Shown piece by piece: positions 5,978-9,482 of a DNA stretch of 9,482 nucleotides. This DNA is from an uncultured Sphingobium sp. GTDB taxonomy: Bacteria > Pseudomonadota > Alphaproteobacteria > Sphingomonadales > Sphingomonadaceae. The position numbers and the translations under genes were made by a program. The stretch covers positions 1 to 9,482 of the forward strand of contig CAMLFF010000105.1 of NCBI GenBank assembly GCA_946479185.1, read 5' to 3'. Under the pieces are notes generated by a model, which saw only the letters and a program-made list of their open reading frames with translations, ran no database searches and was not told the origin of the DNA. Every line of letters starts with the position of its first letter. Position 1 is the first letter of the stretch.

Positions 5978-7090
5978 ATGGCGACCGATCTGATAGAGCG
6001 CATCACGCTCCCCAAGCGGCGGACCCCCGTCTACAAGTCCGTGGATGTGCTGGTGTGCGGCGGAGGGATCGCGGGCGTCTGCGCTGCCGTGACAGTTGCG
6101 CGGGCCGGGGCCAATGTGCTGCTCGTCGAGCGCAATGTAGTGCTGGGCGGAAATGCGCCGCTCTCCTTCGCGATTGATCTGCCGGTTTCGGCGGGCGGTC
6201 TTGGCGCTGAGATTGAGGCGCGGCTGATCGCTGGCGGCGAGGCTGGCGTGGATGCGGCCACGGGCGGGCTCGCCTATGAGCCGGAAGCGCTGAAATATGT
6301 GCTGCTCGATTTGGCGCAAGAGGCGGGCGTGCAATTGCTGCTCTCAAGCTGGGTCTCGACGCCGATCATGGACGAGGGCGCTGTGCGCGGCGCGATGGTG
6401 GAGAATAAGTCCGGGCGGTTCGCGATCCCCGCGAAAATCGTGATCGATGCGACGGGTGATGGCGAGCTGGCGTTGCGGGCCGGGGCGGATGTACGCGAGC
6501 ACGATGGTGCGAGCGCGATGCACATGCGCTTCCGTATCGGTGAAGTGGATATCGAGCGCGCCTTGGCCGGGGCGGCGGATTGGCCCGATCTGGTAGGGAA
6601 GGCCAAGCGGGAGGGGCGCCTCTCTGCCGAACAGCCAGACAATATTGTGGTGCGTGGGCTGACTGACATGTGGACGCGGCGCAACACGCTCTATGTGGAA
6701 GGCCCCGTTCTGGAAGGCAAAGGCACATGGACGCCGGATGAGATGAGCCGCGCAGAAGCGAAAGCGCGGGTGCTGGTTCGCGAATTTCTGCCATTCCTCA
6801 AAAGCGTGCCCGGTTTCGAGCAAAGTTCGCTCATCGATCTGGCGGGCACGATGCAGGTGCCGCGCACGCGCCATGTTGTGGGCAATACGGAGGTTGGCGA
6901 AGGCCAAGAGGGCGCTTTGCCTGAAGATTGCTTCCTGCCCAAAGGCTTGGCCAATCTGATCGTGACGGGGCGGGCCGTTTCCATCACGCCGGAGGGCTGG
7001 GCGCAGGCTCGTGCGGATATGTCCGGCGCTGCGCTTGGCGAGCGGGCCGGACAAATTGCGGCGCGTCATGCGATAGGCGTTTACGGGTAG
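5978..7090 (+). CDS. Shortened, divergent FAD-dependent oxidoreductase (paralogue 3)
   Basis: A 370-residue member of the same flavoprotein family. It keeps the Rossmann motif VLVCGGGIAG (24-33) with Glu51, DATGDGE (157-163), the FLPFLKSVPGFE block (270-281) and a C-terminal FAD segment LIVTGRAVSI (327-336). It differs from the other two in several places. GGTG is GGNA (57-60), the RDSRRI motif is RTRHVV (296-301), and the roughly 70 residues after it are missing. EAHxRxR is replaced by EGWAQAR, and the C-terminal tail after the last FAD segment is short. The reading frame is intact, so this is not an obvious pseudogene. GAGGG lies just before the start. Tight coupling to paralogue 2 suggests a partner subunit or a related but different reaction. 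Function unknown. Confidence 0.86.
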   Translation: MATDLIERITLPKRRTPVYKSVDVLVCGGGIAGVCAAVTVARAGANVLLVERNVVLGGNAPLSFAIDLPVSAGGLGAEIEARLIAGGEAGVDAATGGLAYEPEALKYVLLDLAQEAGVQLLLSSWVSTPIMDEGAVRGAMVENKSGRFAIPAKIVIDATGDGELALRAGADVREHDGASAMHMRFRIGEVDIERALAGAADWPDLVGKAKREGRLSAEQPDNIVVRGLTDMWTRRNTLYVEGPVLEGKGTWTPDEMSRAEAKARVLVREFLPFLKSVPGFEQSSLIDLAGTMQVPRTRHVVGNTEVGEGQEGALPEDCFLPKGLANLIVTGRAVSITPEGWAQARADMSGAALGERAGQIAARHAIGVYG

Positions 7091-7193
7091 CGGCTGCGGA
7101 TCGTCGCAATTCGGGCGAAAAAAGTCATAGGAGCGCTGCGCCTTCTGATGTTACCAGCCCGGGCCAAGCCCAGCCTGGCAAAGGAATATCTGA

Positions 7194-8057
7194 ATGCTCG
7201 CATCGCACACTCCTGATTATGTCCTCACACTCTCCTGCACGGACCAGCCCGGCCTCACGGCTGCAGTGGCCGGTGCGCTCGCGAGCGTTGGGTGCAATCT
7301 GAACGAAGCGCAGCAGTTCAACGATCCGGAAAGTGGCCAATATTTCCAGCGCATACGCTTTGTGCCGGGGCCAGCTGGCATAGGCGCGGCGAAGGACGCG
7401 CTTGAGCCGATCATTGGCCAATATGCGATGAAGAGCGCGCTGCGCGACCTCACGGTGCCGCGCAAGGTGGTGCTGATGGTCTCCAAATTCGACCATTGCC
7501 TGGGCGATCTGCTCTACCGCAACCGAATCGGTGAGCTGAATATGGATGTGACCGCAGTGGTGGGGAACCACCCGAAGGAAGCGCTCAACATATCGCTGCT
7601 GGGTGACACGCCTTATCATCATTTCCCGATCACCAAGGACACCAAGGCGCAGCAGGAAGCGCAGATCAAGGCCGTGGTCGAGGAGACGGGCGCAGAGCTT
7701 GTCGTGCTGGCGCGCTATATGCAGATATTGTCAGATGACATGGCCGCATTTCTAAATGGCCGCTGCATCAACATCCACCACAGCTTTTTGCCAGGTTTTA
7801 AGGGCGCCAAGCCCTATCATCAGGCCTTTGCGCGTGGCGTGAAGATGATCGGCGCGACAACCCATTATGTCACGACCGATCTGGATGAAGGCCCGATCAT
7901 CCATCAGGATGTCGAGACGATCACCCATAAGGATCAGCCTGACGATCTGGTGCGCAAGGGCCGCGACGTAGAGCGCCGCGTGCTGGCGGAAGGCGTGCGC
8001 CTGCATCTGCAGGACCGCACCTTCATGGTGGGCAAGAAGACAGTCGTCCTGAAATGA
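7194..8057 (+). CDS. purU: Formyltetrahydrofolate deformylase
   Basis: A 287-residue cytoplasmic enzyme, close to the E. coli PurU length of 280. It hydrolyses 10-formyl-tetrahydrofolate to formate and tetrahydrofolate, balancing the one-carbon pool. An N-terminal ACT domain covers about residues 9-80 (LSCTDQPGLTAAVAGALA), and the formyltransferase-fold catalytic domain covers about 90-287. The characteristic KVVLMVSKFDHCLGDLLYR (91-109) is present. The catalytic triad known for this fold is visible as Asn193 and His195 in NIHHSFLPGFKGA and Asp231 in DLDEGPII. AAGGA at 7181-7185 gives a good ribosome binding site before ATG 7194. It follows paralogue 3 by 103 bases on the same strand. I see no convincing promoter or terminator in that gap, so read-through is possible. 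It ends 4 bases from the convergent DUF389 gene. Confidence 0.95.
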   Translation: MLASHTPDYVLTLSCTDQPGLTAAVAGALASVGCNLNEAQQFNDPESGQYFQRIRFVPGPAGIGAAKDALEPIIGQYAMKSALRDLTVPRKVVLMVSKFDHCLGDLLYRNRIGELNMDVTAVVGNHPKEALNISLLGDTPYHHFPITKDTKAQQEAQIKAVVEETGAELVVLARYMQILSDDMAAFLNGRCINIHHSFLPGFKGAKPYHQAFARGVKMIGATTHYVTTDLDEGPIIHQDVETITHKDQPDDLVRKGRDVERRVLAEGVRLHLQDRTFMVGKKTVVLK

Positions 8058-8061
8058 TCGG

Positions 8062-9482
8062 CTAGAGCCCCGCCTGCGCGCCAATTGCTAAGCGATAGCT
8101 TTGGCCTGAGGGAGGCGCTGGCGTTACGCTGATCTTCTGTTCCCTCAGCAGCGCCGCAATTGCCAAGGCCCGACGCTGAGACAGGATGGGTCGCTCGGGC
8201 GTGGTGACGGGAAGGCCGGGAACCGCAAGTTGCGGGCTGTTCCAGCGCTTGGCCGCCCATGCGGAGAGCAGGACGGCTTGCCGGGCCTGCGGATCGAGCA
8301 CGTCCACATTATCCGCAAAGCTGATGAGCGGGAGCGGCGCCATCGGCGGGATGAGCGCGATCTCCCAGCCCTCGACGGACTGGATGACACGGCTTTCCAG
8401 CGCCTGATAGCTGGCAAGCTGCGCGCCCGGCAGCACGGCGGCGGTCGCTGTGACCCTGCGATGGTCGCGATCGATCGTCACCGCGTCTGGTGCGATGCCC
8501 GCTGCGAGCGCGACAAGGCCTGCCACGCCATTGGCACGACCGATATCGCGTGCATTGGCGTCATTGGCGCGCTGGAGTTCGGCGCGCTGCGCTTCCACCG
8601 AGCCAGCGCCGGGATCGAGCAGCACCTGATCGACCTGCAAAGCGACGGGTCGCCCGAGCCTGTCGCTCAGGTCGCTTTGCAGCATTGCATTGCTTTCCGC
8701 TCGTGATCGGGGCGCGATGATCACCGTCCGCACGGTCATCGGCGCCCGATCGAAATCGACATCCAGCTGCGTGACGCGCGCCTGTGCGCCAAATCGCCCT
8801 GAGAGGAACGAGCGGATCTGACTGACCGCGACGGCCTCTCCGGCGATGCGGCTCAGTGAGATTGCGAGCGGCACGGCCATCGCCACGAAGAGTAGCATGA
8901 GCAAAATGGTCTGGGACCAGCTCTGCTGGCTGGAGAGATAGTGCCCAAAGCCATAATAGCGCGCCATGACCATTGCGGAGAGCGCGATGGTGACGAAGTT
9001 GGTGATGAACAGGGCCAGCGCCCCGCCCAGGATCGGCAGATTCCATGTCGCGAGGCCAAAGCCGACAACGGCCAGCGGCGGCATGAGCGCGGTGGCGATG
9101 GCGACGCCAACGATGGTTTCGCCTTTGCCGCGAATGATCGCGAAGGTGCCCGCAAGAGCTGCGAAAAGGGCGACCAGCAGATCGAACAGATTGGGTCTGG
9201 TGCGTGCGAGGATTTCGACCGTCGGCGCCTTCAGGGGAGACATGAGCACGATGAGCGCGGTGAATAGCAGCGCGGCACAGGCGCCGATCGCCAGTGCCGA
9301 GAGCGAGCGGCGCATCTCGGCGAAATCGAAAAGGGCAAGGCTGAAGCCAAGCCCAAGGATCGGGCTCATCAGCGGCGAAATGAGCATCGCGCCGATCACG
9401 ACCGCAGGGGAGGAGAGCAGCAGGCCCAGCACGGCAATGCCCGCCGACATCATGGTCATGAACAGATAGCGCGGTGTGCAGC
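8062..9482 (-). CDS. DUF389 membrane protein with a large soluble C-terminal region (5' end outside window)
   Basis: At least 470 residues on the - strand, still open at the right edge. An ATG at 9457-9459 exists, but the frame continues upstream in phase with hydrophobic residues (RYLF before MTMMSAG), which belong to the first membrane helix, so the real start lies beyond the window. The DUF389 signatures are LLLSSPAVVIGAMLISPLMS and GVAIATALMPPLAVVGFGL, with about six membrane segments over the first 210 visible residues. A soluble region of about 250 residues follows. Its first part (LDVDFDRAP to VALQVDQVLL) has alternating strand-like segments, then a helical stretch. The last 90 residues (ISFADN, LSQRRALAIAALL) recall an OmpA-like domain, though weakly. 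DUF389 proteins have no settled function. No relation to the aromatic genes is evident. Confidence 0.88.
   Translation of the reverse strand, partial: CTPRYLFMTMMSAGIAVLGLLLSSPAVVIGAMLISPLMSPILGLGFSLALFDFAEMRRSLSALAIGACAALLFTALIVLMSPLKAPTVEILARTRPNLFDLLVALFAALAGTFAIIRGKGETIVGVAIATALMPPLAVVGFGLATWNLPILGGALALFITNFVTIALSAMVMARYYGFGHYLSSQQSWSQTILLMLLFVAMAVPLAISLSRIAGEAVAVSQIRSFLSGRFGAQARVTQLDVDFDRAPMTVRTVIIAPRSRAESNAMLQSDLSDRLGRPVALQVDQVLLDPGAGSVEAQRAELQRANDANARDIGRANGVAGLVALAAGIAPDAVTIDRDHRRVTATAAVLPGAQLASYQALESRVIQSVEGWEIALIPPMAPLPLISFADNVDVLDPQARQAVLLSAWAAKRWNSPQLAVPGLPVTTPERPILSQRRALAIAALLREQKISVTPAPPSGQSYRLAIGAQAGL

Noticed and set aside
5486..6334. Long open frame on the - strand across the junction of paralogues 2 and 3
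   Set aside because: The product is rich in Arg, His and Pro with no recognisable domain. It is antisense to two clearly conserved flavoproteins, a usual shadow in GC-rich DNA.
7091..7193. Terminator or promoter in the gap before purU
   Set aside because: I found only 4-bp stems, an A-run on the wrong strand for a + terminator, and no paired -35/-10 boxes. GCCCGGGC at 7157-7164 is a short GC palindrome likely by chance.
9457..9459. ATG 9459 as the start of the DUF389 gene
   Set aside because: The frame stays open to the window edge and the residues before it continue the first membrane helix, so the gene is cut by the window.

Overview
The window looks like chromosomal DNA of a GC-rich alphaproteobacterium, most likely a sphingomonad (Sphingobium/Novosphingobium-like). 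This rests on a MarR regulator overlapping a feruloyl/p-coumaroyl-CoA hydratase-lyase, which matches the ferC-ferB arrangement known from Sphingobium sp. SYK-6, and on the GC-rich codon use. The taxonomic call is inference from gene content. I see no RNA genes, insertion sequences, phage genes or CRISPR arrays.

Layout. (1) 1-95: the C-terminal tail of an unidentified + strand protein. (2) 96-185: a regulatory gap with a strong MarR-type palindrome. (3) 186-1497 (+): a FerC-like MarR regulator overlapping FerB-like feruloyl-CoA hydratase/lyase; no feruloyl-CoA synthetase follows. (4) 1519-4480 (-): a PF12831-type FAD oxidoreductase followed by a MATE efflux transporter, probably one transcript. 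(5) 4481-4585: a divergent control region with a sigma70-like promoter on the - strand and a 14-bp inverted repeat placing the same sequence on both flanks. (6) 4586-7090 (+): two more FAD oxidoreductases of the same family, 3 nt apart. (7) 7194-8057 (+): formyltetrahydrofolate deformylase, purU. (8) 8062-9482 (-): a DUF389 membrane protein whose 5' end runs off the window.

How the parts may work together (inference). FerB makes vanillin or 4-hydroxybenzaldehyde plus acetyl-CoA from hydroxycinnamoyl-CoA. Downstream vanillate O-demethylation in sphingomonads loads methyl groups onto tetrahydrofolate, so a nearby PurU could help recycle folate by releasing formate. The least understood part is the central block of three paralogous flavoproteins plus a MATE exporter, under a shared divergent control region. 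I do not know its substrate. One of the three (5978-7090) is shortened and has lost motifs that the other two share.
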